The notes under the pieces are model-generated. The model saw nothing but the letters and a program-made list of their open reading frames with translations. It was not told where the DNA came from and made no database searches. From Pseudomonas lutea (GTDB taxonomy: Bacteria > Pseudomonadota > Gammaproteobacteria > Pseudomonadales > Pseudomonadaceae): a stretch of DNA of 64,000 bases. This document shows, in pieces, positions 40,811-49,593 of this stretch (position 1 is its first letter; the number at the start of each line of letters is the position of its first letter). The translations under genes were made by a program, and so were the position numbers. The stretch covers positions 303,501 through 367,500 of the forward strand of contig NZ_JRMB01000004.1 of the NCBI RefSeq assembly GCF_000759445.1. The letters are read 5' to 3'.

Positions 40811-41068
40811 TCAACCGCGACGACGGGCCAGCAACCAGCCCACAGTCAGCGTCAGGCCGGCAAGCACCATCAATGTGGTGCGCGGCCGTTGCTGGGTAAA
40901 GGTCGACACTTCGTCCAGCAGATCGCCATACCGTTCCTGCAGCTCACCGGCCGCCTGACGCGCCTTGCCTTCCATCTGCGTGCGCTCATCGCCGGTCGAG
41001 TTGCCGAAGACGTCTTGCGCTTTGCCGGCGGCTTGTTCGAGTGCGCCTTTCACTTGTTCGGATTTCAT
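40811..41068 (-). CDS. CsbD-like stress protein with C-terminal membrane anchor
   Basis: The 85-residue protein has an N-terminal CsbD-type segment (V-K-G-A-L-E-Q-A-A-G-K-A-Q-D, then G-D-E-R-T-Q-M-E-G-K-A-R-Q-A-A-G) and ends in a single helix (about 62-80) followed by A-R-R-R-G. CsbD proteins are induced by general stress in Bacillus and many proteobacteria, and their mechanism is unknown. GGAGG lies seven bases before the ATG. Upstream is a composite palindromic operator placed against a -10 element (see 41136-41201), shared with the nearby PAS-LuxR gene. Confidence 0.85.
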   Translation of the reverse strand: MKSEQVKGALEQAAGKAQDVFGNSTGDERTQMEGKARQAAGELQERYGDLLDEVSTFTQQRPRTTLMVLAGLTLTVGWLLARRRG

Positions 41069-41135
41069 GTATTTGCCTCCAAGGGTGGCATCGGTCTTGA
41101 CGTTAATGCTGCCCCGACGGGCCAGCTACAACTCC

Positions 41136-41201
41136 AGACTAGAGCCGTTGCGTCGCCCGATGAAGGTGAGTTTGCACCAGACGCACTGGCGCATTTGCAT
41201 C
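41136..41201 (-). promoter_or_regulatory. predicted csbD promoter with composite LuxR-type operator
   Basis: On the minus strand the heptamer CTAGTCT at 41142-41136 fits a -10 element of RpoS-tolerant type. Exactly 22 bp upstream ends a 37-bp element (41165-41201) made of two 14-bp imperfect palindromes, GGTGAGTTTGCACC and GGCGCATTTGCATC on the plus strand, with starts 23 bp apart. The proximal palindrome would be centred close to -42 relative to a start site near 41129. This is the classic place for a LuxR-family activator. The same arrangement is found before the PAS-LuxR gene. Confidence 0.65.
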
Positions 41202-41203
41202 AC

Positions 41204-42697
41204 TCAACGCTTGCTTTTGCCCTGGCTGGCGAACAGGTTTCGCTCCCTGGCCCAGACGATCGCTTCCGCCCGGCTGTGCACGTCGAGCTTGGAGTACACC
41301 GTCGCGACGTGGTTGCGAATCGTGTTGAGCGCCAGGTTGAGCCGCGCCGCGATCTCCTTGTCCGCCAGCCCTTCACAGATAAGCCCCAGTACATCCCGCT
41401 CGCGAGCGGTCAGGTCGGTGAACGAAGCGCCGGGCAGACGTCGAGTGTTGACCCGTTTGGCATTGGCCAGCTTTTCGATCAGCGTCTGACTGAACCACGA
41501 GGCGTCCTGCATCACCGTTTCGATGGCCTCGACCAGCTCCAGCTCCGAACGCTTGCGCTCGGTGATGTCCATCAGCACGAAGAGGTAGCAGGCGCTGTCC
41601 TGAATCGTCACCGTGTCAGCGGCCAGTACGCAATCCATCGACTCGCTGCCTTTCTTGCGGACTTTCAGGTCCAGCCCGTCAACACGCCCATTGGTTTCAA
41701 GAACGTTGAACAGCTCGGCCATCGCCCCGCCATCCTCAATGAAGCCCAGTTCTGCGACGGTCCGGCCAATCAGTTCCTGGGGCGTATAACCCAACGTGTT
41801 TAAGAACGCTTCGTTGGCTTCGACGATCTGTTGCCGCTCCGCTGTACATACCAGCGTTGGCACCGGTGTCAGTCTGAATGCCTTGGCAAACCGTTCTTCG
41901 CTCTGGCGCAAGGCAGTCTCGGCTTTGCGTCTGGGTTCCAGGTCGGTGAACGAAAACAGCATGCAGTCTTCTTCATTCATGTCCAACGGTTGCCCGGCGA
42001 CGATGACCAGTTTGGTGCCGCCCTCCGGCAGCTTCAGCTCGGCCTGCATCTGCGGGATGGTTGCACCCTGATTCAGGCGCTCGATGGCGAGGTCCTTGCG
42101 CTCGGCATTTTCCAGCACGTCCACCTCATACACGGAGCGGCCGATGACGCTTTCCCTCGAATGCCCGGTCATTTCCAGAAAGCCTTGATTGACCTTGATG
42201 AAGCGCAGATCGCTCAGCCGGCAGATAACGGCGGGAGCGGGGTTGGCATTGAAGGTCTTCTCAAAGCGCTGCTCGGCGCCGGCCCATTCTGTCGCGTCGG
42301 CGAGTATCAGCACCAATGACTCCGGGGAGCCGGAGCTGTCTTCCAGCACCATGCTGCGAACGCGATGCACCCAGCTGCGCTCCTCTTCCTCACCGACCCT
42401 GCTGACCTCGATGAGCACATCGCTGAATACTTCGCCGGCGGCGACCCGACTGATCGGATATTGATCAACGTCCAGCGGATGGTTGTTGCGATAACGCAGG
42501 GAAAATTTCTCGCGATAGGCCTCGCCGTTGGCCCCCAGCTCGCTGATCTCCTCGACACCGTGCATCAGCAGCGCCGCTTCATTGGCCCAGATGATGGTCT
42601 GGTCGACCTCTACCAGCATCACCCCGTCCGACAGGCCGGAAATGATCTGCTGCAATTGGCGGCGGTTGGTTTCTCTGGCGAGGATGGCCTCGGACAT
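41204..42697 (-). CDS. orphan PAS-domain LuxR-family transcriptional regulator
   Basis: The 497-residue cytoplasmic protein has three PAS domains (about residues 10-135, 140-260, 265-390), a short helical linker and a C-terminal LuxR-type helix-turn-helix (about 425-485: L-T-A-R-E-R-D-V-L-G-L-I-C-E-G-L, then I-A-A-R-L-N-L-A-L-N-T-I-R-N-H). There is no receiver or kinase domain, so it probably senses a small ligand, redox state or partner directly. AGGAG precedes the ATG with good spacing. It lies between the CsbD-like gene and the divergent membrane-protein gene, and matching operator sites occur before all three. Ligand and exact orthologue are not recognised. Confidence 0.85.
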   Translation of the reverse strand: MSEAILARETNRRQLQQIISGLSDGVMLVEVDQTIIWANEAALLMHGVEEISELGANGEAYREKFSLRYRNNHPLDVDQYPISRVAAGEVFSDVLIEVSRVGEEEERSWVHRVRSMVLEDSSGSPESLVLILADATEWAGAEQRFEKTFNANPAPAVICRLSDLRFIKVNQGFLEMTGHSRESVIGRSVYEVDVLENAERKDLAIERLNQGATIPQMQAELKLPEGGTKLVIVAGQPLDMNEEDCMLFSFTDLEPRRKAETALRQSEERFAKAFRLTPVPTLVCTAERQQIVEANEAFLNTLGYTPQELIGRTVAELGFIEDGGAMAELFNVLETNGRVDGLDLKVRKKGSESMDCVLAADTVTIQDSACYLFVLMDITERKRSELELVEAIETVMQDASWFSQTLIEKLANAKRVNTRRLPGASFTDLTARERDVLGLICEGLADKEIAARLNLALNTIRNHVATVYSKLDVHSRAEAIVWARERNLFASQGKSKR

Positions 42698-42786
42698 GCG
42701 TGTTCTCCTGACGTCTCAATGCGATCGGGCTTCGCTCAGCCGGGCGCTCCACGCTATCGGACCGGCCGGCAAAAACTTAGTGCTGC

Positions 42787-42852
42787 AGCTTAGTGCAGCG
42801 CCGCTCGCCAAGGTCGGTGCGAATGCACCAGACGAAGCGGTGCAAATGCGCC
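42787..42852 (-). promoter_or_regulatory. predicted autoregulated promoter of the PAS-LuxR gene
   Basis: The minus-strand heptamer CTAAGCT at 42793-42787 lies 22 bp from the edge of a 37-bp composite operator (42816-42852). The operator contains GGTGCGAATGCACC (42816-42829) and GGTGCAAATGCGCC (42839-42852), with starts 23 bp apart. It matches the csbD element at 26 of 37 positions, including an unbroken 10-base block over the first site and spacer. A start site near 42780 would place the proximal site close to -42. Confidence 0.65.
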
Positions 42853-42944
42853 ATCACAGACTTCCACGCGCTGATCAAACTGATTTCACGTCCGATCAGA
42901 CGCGGCAAGCCCGCCCTCGCAGGCTCGCCCTTATCAACGCAGGT

Positions 42945-42958
42945 GGTGCATATGCACC
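42945..42958. promoter_or_regulatory. perfect 14-bp palindrome upstream of the membrane-protein gene
   Basis: GGTGCATATGCACC is fully self-complementary and fits the same GGTGC-N4-GCACC pattern as the composite operators nearby. It is 49 bp before the ATG at 43008. It probably binds the same PAS-LuxR regulator, but it is single and its distance from any clear -10 element differs. The rest of the 310-bp divergent gap (42698-43007) shows no gene. Confidence 0.6.
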
Positions 42959-43007
42959 GCATGTCGGTAGCACGATCATGTGTACCCCTGCACCAGAGGA
43001 AATTCTT

Positions 43008-44000
43008 ATGGCTACAACCTACTCAACATCTGCCGCACTGGGCAGCGCTTCTCCATTTCGGGTGTCTTGGGGGTCGGTGTTTGCCGGTGCGGCGATCACG
43101 CTGGTCACCTATCTGGTGCTGAGCGTGCTGGGCACGGCGATCGGCGCTGGCGCGCTGGACCCGATGGCCCAAGGCAACCCGTTGAGCGGCTTCGGCAAGG
43201 GCGCCGGCGCCTGGCTGTTCATCAGTACCCTGGTGGCGATTGCCGCCGGTGCCTGGGTGTCGGGTCGCACAGCGCCGGACCGTGGCGGCCTGCACGGTTT
43301 GCTGAGCTGGACAGTCAGCACGCTGCTCACCACCTGGCTCATCGCATCGCTGGCCGGCTCGCTGGTAGGCACTGCCGGCAACATTGCAGGCAAGGGGCTT
43401 TCCATGGCGGCCGATGGCGTCGCTGCTGCCGCACCGGGCGTGGGTCAGAGCATCAAGCAACAACTGGATAAAAACGGCATCAGCCTGGATTGGGACAGCC
43501 TGAAATCGCAGCTGGACACCACGCTGAAGCAGTCCGGCAAGCCAGAGTTGGACCCTTCGAAGCTGGATCAGAAAGCTGACGTAGCGGGTGCCGATGCCAA
43601 GCAGACAGCAGAGCAGGCCTCCACTGATCCAACCCAGGCGGGCGACCAGTTGAAGCAATGGTTTGATCGCGTGCAGAAAGCGGGCGAACCCGCCCTGAAC
43701 GCTGCCGACAAAGATGCGCTGGTCAACATCGTGGCCGCTCGCACTGGCAAGAGCAAAGCCGAAGCGCAGCAGATCGTCGATAACTATGCGCAGGCGTATC
43801 AGCAAGCAGCTGTGAAAGTTGCAGAGCTGAAAGCGCAGGCCGAGCAACAGGCCCGTGAAGCGGCGGATGTCGCCGCCAAGCAAGTCTCCAAAGCGGCGTG
43901 GGGTACGTTCTTCATGCTGATCATCGGCGCTGCGCTGAGCTTTGGTCTGGCACGCTATGCCCTGAGCTCGCGCCCTCGTCTGCTGGTCGAGACCGTTTGA
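43008..44000 (+). CDS. membrane protein of unknown function with Ala-rich helical domain
   Basis: The start is the ATG at 43008, with GAGGA at 42996-43000, giving 330 residues. The frame is open upstream but the extra sequence is not protein-like. Three hydrophobic segments lie in the first 110 residues (S-W-G-S-V-F-A-G-A-A-I-T motif, then G-A-W-L-F-I-S-T, then L-L-S-W-T-V-S-T-L-L). A long hydrophilic Ala/Gln/Lys-rich helical region follows (about 130-295), and one last helix lies near residue 300-320. The N-terminal pattern resembles a family often labelled PhnA-like or YrzE-like, but nothing supports a phosphonate role. A shared operator type links it to the PAS-LuxR regulator and the CsbD-like protein. 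Confidence 0.75.
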   Translation: MATTYSTSAALGSASPFRVSWGSVFAGAAITLVTYLVLSVLGTAIGAGALDPMAQGNPLSGFGKGAGAWLFISTLVAIAAGAWVSGRTAPDRGGLHGLLSWTVSTLLTTWLIASLAGSLVGTAGNIAGKGLSMAADGVAAAAPGVGQSIKQQLDKNGISLDWDSLKSQLDTTLKQSGKPELDPSKLDQKADVAGADAKQTAEQASTDPTQAGDQLKQWFDRVQKAGEPALNAADKDALVNIVAARTGKSKAEAQQIVDNYAQAYQQAAVKVAELKAQAEQQAREAADVAAKQVSKAAWGTFFMLIIGAALSFGLARYALSSRPRLLVETV

Positions 44001-44216
44001 GGGTTTCAGCAATCGCCCGGCGTGTCGGTTCTGGATTTTGAAAAATTGAATCGCTGACTCAAGCCTCGGCCCGGTGCGCACATATGTCGTGCCGGGCCTT
44101 GTGCCGTTCACGTCGTCTGATTCAAGCCTTTCTGCTTGAGCGCGTGCGACCCAACGCATGTTTCAACTCTTGGAGTACAATGCGCGCCACCGTGATTTCG
44201 CTCAAAAAGGTGCGTC

Positions 44217-44891
44217 ATGCAGCCCTTCGCTATTGCTCCTTCGATTCTGTCCGCCGATTTCGCCCGTCTGGGACAGGAAGTCGACAACGTCCTGGCCGCT
44301 GGCGCCGACATCGTCCACTTCGACGTCATGGACAACCACTACGTCCCTAACCTGACGATCGGACCGATGGTCTGCGCCGCGTTGCGCAAATACGGCATCA
44401 CCGCGCCCATCGATGTTCATCTGATGGTCAGCCCGGTGGACCGCATCATCGGTGACTTCATCGAAGCCGGCGCCACTTACATCACCTTCCACCCGGAAGC
44501 GACCCAGCACATCGACCGCTCCCTGCAACTGATCCGCGAAGGCGGCTGCAAGGCGGGCCTGGTGTTCAACCCGGCGACCCCGCTGAACCTGCTTGAGTAC
44601 GTCATGGACAAGGTCGACATGATCCTGCTCATGAGCGTCAACCCTGGCTTTGGCGGTCAGAAATTCATTCCCGGCACGATCAACAAGCTGCGCGAGGCCC
44701 GCGCGCTCATTGACGCATCCGGTCGTGATATCCGTCTCGAGATCGACGGCGGCGTCAACGTCAACAACATCCGGGAAATTGCAGCAGCTGGCGCCGACAC
44801 CTTTGTCGCGGGCTCGGCCATTTTCAACGCGCCTGATTACCAGGCAGTCATTTCAAAAATGCATGAAGAACTGGCGTTGGCCCGCCGATGA
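44217..44891 (+). CDS. rpe: ribulose-phosphate 3-epimerase
   Basis: The 224-residue TIM-barrel enzyme interconverts ribulose-5-phosphate and xylulose-5-phosphate. Motifs include [28 protein letters not shown] and N-P-G-F-G-G-Q-K-F, with the metal-binding His and Asp residues intact. A -10-like TACAAT lies at 44175-44180. The stop overlaps the gph start by four bases. rpe-gph-trpE is the usual order in Pseudomonas and enterics. Confidence 0.97.
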   Translation: MQPFAIAPSILSADFARLGQEVDNVLAAGADIVHFDVMDNHYVPNLTIGPMVCAALRKYGITAPIDVHLMVSPVDRIIGDFIEAGATYITFHPEATQHIDRSLQLIREGGCKAGLVFNPATPLNLLEYVMDKVDMILLMSVNPGFGGQKFIPGTINKLREARALIDASGRDIRLEIDGGVNVNNIREIAAAGADTFVAGSAIFNAPDYQAVISKMHEELALARR

Positions 44892-45718
44892 GCGGCTTCG
44901 AGCAGCTCTTTCCGGGCCGTTTGCCCAAGTTGATCATGTTTGACCTGGACGGCACCCTCGTCGATTCGGTGCCTGATCTTGCGGCCGCTGTGGACAAAAC
45001 GCTTCTTCAGCTCGGTCGCCCCCCGGCGGGTATCGAGCGGGTTCGCGACTGGATCGGCAACGGCGTACGCGTGTTGGTACGCCGCGCTTTGGCGAACGGC
45101 ATGGATCACTCCGCCGTGGATGAAGAATCGACGGAAGCGGCCCTCGCCATTTTCATGGAAGCCTACAGCGGCAGCCATGCGCTCACCAAGGTCTACCCCG
45201 GCGTGCGCGAAACCCTGAAGTGGCTGCAGAAGATGGGCGTCGAAATGGCGTTGATCACCAACAAGCCGGAGCGCTTCGTTGCGCCTTTGCTGGACGATCT
45301 CAAACTCGGCCGCTTCTTTCGCTGGATCGTGGGCGGCGATACGCTGCCGCAGCAAAAGCCAGACCCGGCAGCGCTGTTCTTTGTGATGAAAATGGCCGGC
45401 GTACCGGGCTCGCAGTCGCTGTTCGTGGGTGACTCGCGCAACGACGTTCTGGCGGCCAAGGCAGCGGGCGTGGCCTGTGTGGCATTGAGTTATGGCTACA
45501 ACCACGGACGCCCCATTGAAGAAGAGTCCCCGGCGCTGGTCATCAGCGATTTGCGCATGCTGATTCCCGGCAGTTCTGCCGGTTGCCTGGAGCAGGGCGC
45601 TGAGATAACGTTGCCCGACATCAAGTCTCCCTCCTTTAGAGAATCCATCGTGGTGGTCACTCGCAAACTCTGGATGAAAGTCATGAAGGCCCTGGCCCGT
45701 TGGCGTTGGCGCGCCTGA
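44888..45718 (+). CDS. gph: phosphoglycolate phosphatase with Trp-rich C-terminal tail
   Basis: The 276-residue HAD-family phosphatase removes phosphoglycolate formed in DNA repair and metabolism. The catalytic D-L-D-G-T-L-V-D-S, the I-T-N-K-P and the G-D-S-R-N-D motifs are present. The fold should end near residue 225. The remaining tail finishes [13 protein letters not shown], which is nearly the same as a free-standing short frame before trpGDC. The tail therefore looks like the trpE leader peptide read through in the gph frame. It overlaps rpe by four bases and is 64 bp upstream of trpE. Confidence 0.95.
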   Translation: MSGFEQLFPGRLPKLIMFDLDGTLVDSVPDLAAAVDKTLLQLGRPPAGIERVRDWIGNGVRVLVRRALANGMDHSAVDEESTEAALAIFMEAYSGSHALTKVYPGVRETLKWLQKMGVEMALITNKPERFVAPLLDDLKLGRFFRWIVGGDTLPQQKPDPAALFFVMKMAGVPGSQSLFVGDSRNDVLAAKAAGVACVALSYGYNHGRPIEEESPALVISDLRMLIPGSSAGCLEQGAEITLPDIKSPSFRESIVVVTRKLWMKVMKALARWRWRA

Positions 45719-45737
45719 CCTGATCCCGGCCTTCCGG
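45674..45737 (+). promoter_or_regulatory. trpE attenuator region: Trp-codon leader inside the gph 3' end
   Basis: The last 14 codons of gph from the in-frame ATG at 45674 read [14 protein letters not shown], with two tryptophan codons separated by one. A 25-bp block (45695-45719) is identical to the leader before trpG. A small CCGG-CCTT-CCGG hairpin follows at 45726-45737. In P. putida both trpE and trpGDC have been reported to be controlled by attenuation, and this is the matching element. I cannot identify the terminator stem with certainty. Confidence 0.7.
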
Positions 45738-45782
45738 CACGTTTGCACACCGACCGTTTTCCCCTCAGACCACGAGGCTGAT

Positions 45783-47264
45783 ATGACCCGCGACGAATTC
45801 CTGCGTTTGGCTGCTGAAGGCTACAACCGCATCCCCCTTGCCTACGAAACCCTGGCCGACTTCGACACCCCGCTGTCGATCTACCTGAAGCTCGCTGACG
45901 AGCCCAACTCCTACTTGCTCGAATCCGTGCAGGGCGGGGAAAAATGGGGGCGTTACTCCATCATCGGTTTACCGTGCCGCACCGTCTTGCGCGTGCATGG
46001 CCATACAGTCAGCGTCACCCACGACGGTGTCGAGATCGAGCGCCTGGAGGCCGAAGATCCGCTGGATTTCGTCGAGACTTTCAAAGCTCGCTATAACGTT
46101 CCGACGATTGTTGGATTGCCTCGCTTCAACGGCGGCCTGGTCGGTTATTTCGGTTATGACTGCGTGCGTTACGTCGAACAACGGCTTGGTGCCTGTCCCA
46201 ATCCAGACCCGCTTGGCGTCCCTGACATCCTGCTGATGGTCTCCGATGCAGTCGTGGTGTTCGACAACCTCGCGGGCAAGATGCACGCCATCGTCCTCGC
46301 CGACCCGGCGCAGCCTCAAGCGTATGAGGCAGGCTTGGCGCAACTCGAAGCATTGATGGAAAAGCTGCGCCAGCCGATCACGCCGCGCCGGGGCCTGGAC
46401 CTGACCCGACCGCAGGCATCCGACCCGGTTTTCCGCTCCAGTTTTACCCAGGCCGATTACGAGAAAGCCGTCGACACGATCAAGGAGTACATCCTGGCCG
46501 GCGACTGCATGCAGGTTGTGCCGTCGCAGCGTATGTCGATTGATTTCAAGGCCGCGCCGATCGATCTGTACCGCGCGCTACGCTGCTTCAATCCGACGCC
46601 TTACATGTACTTCTTCAACTTCGGCGACTTCCACGTCGTGGGCAGCTCGCCCGAAGTGCTGGTGCGCGTTGAGGACAATCTGATCACCGTGCGCCCGATC
46701 GCCGGGACGCGACCCCGGGGCGCTACCGAGGAAGAAGACTACGCTCTGGAAGTCGATCTGCTGTCTGACGATAAAGAGATCGCCGAGCACTTGATGCTTA
46801 TCGATCTGGGGCGCAACGACACCGGTCGCGTCTCGGAAATTGGCTCAGTGAAGCTGACCGAGAAGATGGTCATCGAGCGTTATTCAAACGTCATGCACAT
46901 CGTCTCCAACGTGACTGGCCAACTGAAAAGCGGGCTGACGGCGATGGATGCATTGCGCGCCATCCTGCCGGCGGGGACGTTGTCGGGCGCGCCGAAGATT
47001 CGCGCGATGGAAATCATCGACGAACTCGAGCCGGTCAAGCGCGGCGTGTACGGCGGGGCTGTGGGCTATATGGCCTGGAACGGCAACATGGACACTGCGA
47101 TTGCCATCCGCACGGCCGTTATCAAGGACGGTGAGCTGCATGTGCAGGCAGGTGGCGGCATCGTCGCGGACTCGGTCCCGGCCCTGGAATGGGAAGAAAC
47201 CCTCAACAAGCGTCGCGCGATGTTCCGTGCCGTCGCCCTGGCCGAGCAAAAGCCCGAAGCCTGA
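45783..47264 (+). CDS. trpE: anthranilate synthase component I
   Basis: The 493-residue enzyme makes anthranilate from chorismate with glutamine-derived ammonia from TrpG. The tryptophan feedback site L-L-E-S (in N-S-Y-L-L-E-S-V) is intact near residue 40. The chorismate-binding half contains [15 protein letters not shown] and G-A-P-K-I-R-A-M-E. As in other Pseudomonas, trpE is separated from trpGDC, here by about 2.5 kb containing estA on the other strand. Expression is probably tuned by the Trp-rich leader at the gph end. It ends at a strong terminator. Confidence 0.98.
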   Translation: MTRDEFLRLAAEGYNRIPLAYETLADFDTPLSIYLKLADEPNSYLLESVQGGEKWGRYSIIGLPCRTVLRVHGHTVSVTHDGVEIERLEAEDPLDFVETFKARYNVPTIVGLPRFNGGLVGYFGYDCVRYVEQRLGACPNPDPLGVPDILLMVSDAVVVFDNLAGKMHAIVLADPAQPQAYEAGLAQLEALMEKLRQPITPRRGLDLTRPQASDPVFRSSFTQADYEKAVDTIKEYILAGDCMQVVPSQRMSIDFKAAPIDLYRALRCFNPTPYMYFFNFGDFHVVGSSPEVLVRVEDNLITVRPIAGTRPRGATEEEDYALEVDLLSDDKEIAEHLMLIDLGRNDTGRVSEIGSVKLTEKMVIERYSNVMHIVSNVTGQLKSGLTAMDALRAILPAGTLSGAPKIRAMEIIDELEPVKRGVYGGAVGYMAWNGNMDTAIAIRTAVIKDGELHVQAGGGIVADSVPALEWEETLNKRRAMFRAVALAEQKPEA

Positions 47265-47281
47265 CGGTTTTGTTTCAAAAG

Positions 47282-47309
47282 AAACGGCGCCCAGGGCGCC
47301 GTTTTTTTT
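47282..47309 (+). terminator. rho-independent terminator of trpE
   Basis: CGGCGCC pairs with GGCGCCG around a CAG loop, followed by eight T residues, 17 bp after the trpE stop. Flanking A residues make it partly usable from the convergent estA side too. Confidence 0.92.
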
Positions 47310-47343
47310 ATGCCGAAGACACATCCCGCCGCGGCGGCTGGCT

Positions 47344-49284
47344 TCAAAAATCCAGACTCACCGCCAGGTTCACCCCTTGCTGCGTGACGTCATCATTCTT
47401 GCGCCAGTTGTAGCCAGCACGCAGGGTCAGGTCCGGCGCCAGCTTCTGGCTCAGGCCGACGCTGGCGCGATTCAAGCTGCGTTGCGGTTCATACCCCTTG
47501 AGGTCGAAATCGACGCCCGGCACGCTGTTCAGCGCGATGGTCACGTCCTGTTGGTCGGTCTCGAACTCGCGCTCATGGGCCACTTCGCCGAACACTTGGG
47601 TCTGCGGCGTGACGTCGAATTTGCCTTGCAGGCCCGCGCCCAGCCGCTTTGACTTGCGCGTCTGGTCGTCGTAATTGAGCGCCGTCGCGCGGGCACTGTT
47701 CTCCGAATAGCCATCGACGTTGACGTGGGAATAGTCGGCGCTGATGAACGGCGAGAAATGCCAGCGACTGCTCGGCTCGGCGAGATCAAAGCCCACTCGG
47801 CCACTGAGCGCCCACAGGTCGCCGTTGGTGTCGCCTTTCTCCGCGCCTTCGCTGGTACCCAAAGCGAATTTGCGCTTGAGGTTGTCGTAGTCGAGTTTTC
47901 CGCCCGAGGCTGCCAGGTCTGCCCACCAGTGTTGCGCCTGATACTGCACGAACGCGGTCGCAATATAGCTGTTGAGCTTGTAGTCCGAATCGCGCGCGCC
48001 GGCTTCAAGTGTCTGTCGGTACGCGCCGGCGACCAGCCCGGCTCTCCAGTCTTCGGCAAAGCGGTAGCTCCCGCCGACGGTAAGGTTGTAGCCATGGCCA
48101 TCGGCGCTGGCTGAGTGGCTTTGAGCGTCGAAGTCCATTTTCTGACCGCCACCGGCGACTACGGCCCGCCACTCGCCGACGTTTTGCCAGTTGCCCCAGT
48201 CCGCCAGCCATTGGCTGCGCAGCTCGTCCTGCTGCGCGCGCAACGTACCGTTGGCCATTTCCGGCAGCAGTGTGATTTCCCACGGAGCGGACAGAATCGA
48301 ATACCCGTAGTCGGCGATCAGGCGCTGACCCGCGACGGTGGGGTGAACGCCATCGTTGAACAGCAGTTTGGTCGGATCAGGGGTCAGGCCGCCAATCCCG
48401 TAAACGCTGTTGGCGGTGCAGTTGTTGCCGTTGAAGCAGGTGCCAACCAGGTTCTGATCGGCCGCCAGCCCATAGCGCGCCGGATCGGTCAGGACATCGC
48501 GTATCAACCCCGGCACATTGAGCGGAATGACTTCGGCATCGATTTGCCCAAGACGGTTGACCAACTGCTGGTTGAACACCCCGCTCAGCAACGTGGAAGG
48601 TACCTGCAATGGTGTGCCGGACACGGCAGGGGTACGGCCAATGTCAGGCAGCAGCCAGACCATGATGTAGCGCGCTCCGGCCTGGGACAGGACTTGCGCG
48701 CCGTTGGCCAGGTTGTTCGCCGCGCTGATTGCCTGTCCGGGGCTCAAAATCCGGCCCTGCAGAAAGTCGTTGCCGCCCCCGGTCAGGTAGTAAAGGGCGT
48801 TGGGATCGGCCCGTGAACTGTTTTCAACCAGATACCCGGGTCGCGTCCGAAACACGGTGGTGACGCCAGTCGAAGCATCGGTGTTGGCAACCTGAGATCG
48901 GGTGGTGATCGCAGCCAGGATCTGATCCGTTCGGTCGCCGCCCACGGCCCAATTGTTGCCATCCGCCAGCCCTTGCGCCGCGCGGACAGGAGACGTCGAT
49001 GCCTGCAAATCGCCGGGCGCCACGCCCAGCTTTCCGCCCAGCAAGGTCGATGAGTTCAGGCTGAATGCTTCGCCGCTGCCGTTCACGTACGTCGGGCCGG
49101 TGCGGTTGGTGAAGCGTAAGGTTGAGCCCGGTGGCCCGCCCGCATCGGGAAACTGACCGGCGTCGGCCAGACTGTCACCGAACACGATCATCGTTGAATA
49201 GGGAGAGGAGGCGGCCAGGGCCGAGGAACACGCGAGGGAGAGCAGGCAAGCCGCGAACGGCCAGCGCAGTGTTGCTTTGAGCAT
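47344..49284 (-). CDS. estA: autotransporter GDSL esterase EstA
   Basis: From the ATG at 49284 the protein has 646 residues, the length of P. aeruginosa EstA. The signal peptide (M-L-K-A-T-L-R-W-P, hydrophobic core, A-L-A) is followed by a GDSL lipase domain with F-G-D-S-L-A-D-A-G at the mature N-terminus and the catalytic D-G-V-H-P-T near residue 315. The last 270 residues form a beta-barrel ending in phenylalanine (S-L-D-F), as outer-membrane proteins do. The esterase is displayed on the cell surface. In P. aeruginosa EstA affects rhamnolipid and motility. The location between trpE and trpG matches P. putida, not P. aeruginosa. Confidence 0.95.
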   Translation of the reverse strand: MLKATLRWPFAACLLSLACSSALAASSPYSTMIVFGDSLADAGQFPDAGGPPGSTLRFTNRTGPTYVNGSGEAFSLNSSTLLGGKLGVAPGDLQASTSPVRAAQGLADGNNWAVGGDRTDQILAAITTRSQVANTDASTGVTTVFRTRPGYLVENSSRADPNALYYLTGGGNDFLQGRILSPGQAISAANNLANGAQVLSQAGARYIMVWLLPDIGRTPAVSGTPLQVPSTLLSGVFNQQLVNRLGQIDAEVIPLNVPGLIRDVLTDPARYGLAADQNLVGTCFNGNNCTANSVYGIGGLTPDPTKLLFNDGVHPTVAGQRLIADYGYSILSAPWEITLLPEMANGTLRAQQDELRSQWLADWGNWQNVGEWRAVVAGGGQKMDFDAQSHSASADGHGYNLTVGGSYRFAEDWRAGLVAGAYRQTLEAGARDSDYKLNSYIATAFVQYQAQHWWADLAASGGKLDYDNLKRKFALGTSEGAEKGDTNGDLWALSGRVGFDLAEPSSRWHFSPFISADYSHVNVDGYSENSARATALNYDDQTRKSKRLGAGLQGKFDVTPQTQVFGEVAHEREFETDQQDVTIALNSVPGVDFDLKGYEPQRSLNRASVGLSQKLAPDLTLRAGYNWRKNDDVTQQGVNLAVSLDF

Positions 49285-49506
49285 GGGGGCATCCCTTATT
49301 GTTTTCAGTGCTGTACGAGAAGGTAGCAGCCGCGACACAAATCGCCCACGATGCCGTGGCATTCACGGCGAATATTCTGTACCGCCCTTCAGGCTGCAAT
49401 CTGCATCTTGCGGACGTTCGGCTTCTGCCAATCGGCCGCGGGCCCGGGCTATCCGGGTACTGCGATATTGCGCGCCCTGCGGCGGTACGCTACTGTGCGG
49501 CAACGT
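49285..49506. other. intergenic region upstream of the trpGDC leader
   Basis: Between the divergent estA start and the trpG leader I see no gene. It should hold the estA promoter and the trpGDC promoter. A possible -10-like TACTGT lies at 49491-49496, only about 10 bp before the first leader ATG, but no convincing -35 element was found. Confidence 0.4.
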
Positions 49507-49593
49507 ATGAACGAGACCTTTCCTGTGTCGATTGTCAGCAGCTTCTTGATGCGCGTTATCAAGGGCCACGCCCGTTGGCGTTGGCGCGCCTGA
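49507..49593 (+). CDS. trpL: trpGDC leader peptide (tryptophan-rich)
   Basis: A 28-codon frame from the ATG at 49507 ends V-I-K-G-H-A-R-W-R-W-R-A and then TGA. The internal ATG at 49549 gives a 14-residue version that aligns without gaps with the last 14 residues of Gph before trpE. The 25-bp block at 49570-49594 is identical in both. Two tryptophan codons close together are what an attenuation leader needs. No strong ribosome site is visible before either ATG. A CCGGC-CTT-GCCGG hairpin follows at 49606-49618, and 160 bp separate the stop from trpG. No other gene is seen in 49594-49753. Confidence 0.7.
   Translation: MNETFPVSIVSSFLMRVIKGHARWRWRA

Noticed and set aside
42774..42798. Direct repeat CTTAGTGC/CTTAGTGC before the PAS-LuxR gene
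   Set aside because: The repeat is short and overlaps the predicted -10 region. I could not separate it from chance, so I give weight only to the palindromic operator.
42528..43007. N-terminal extension of the membrane protein at 43008
   Set aside because: The frame is open for 160 codons upstream, but it overlaps the start of the PAS-LuxR gene on the other strand and contains the operator region. The ATG at 43008 has a good ribosome site.
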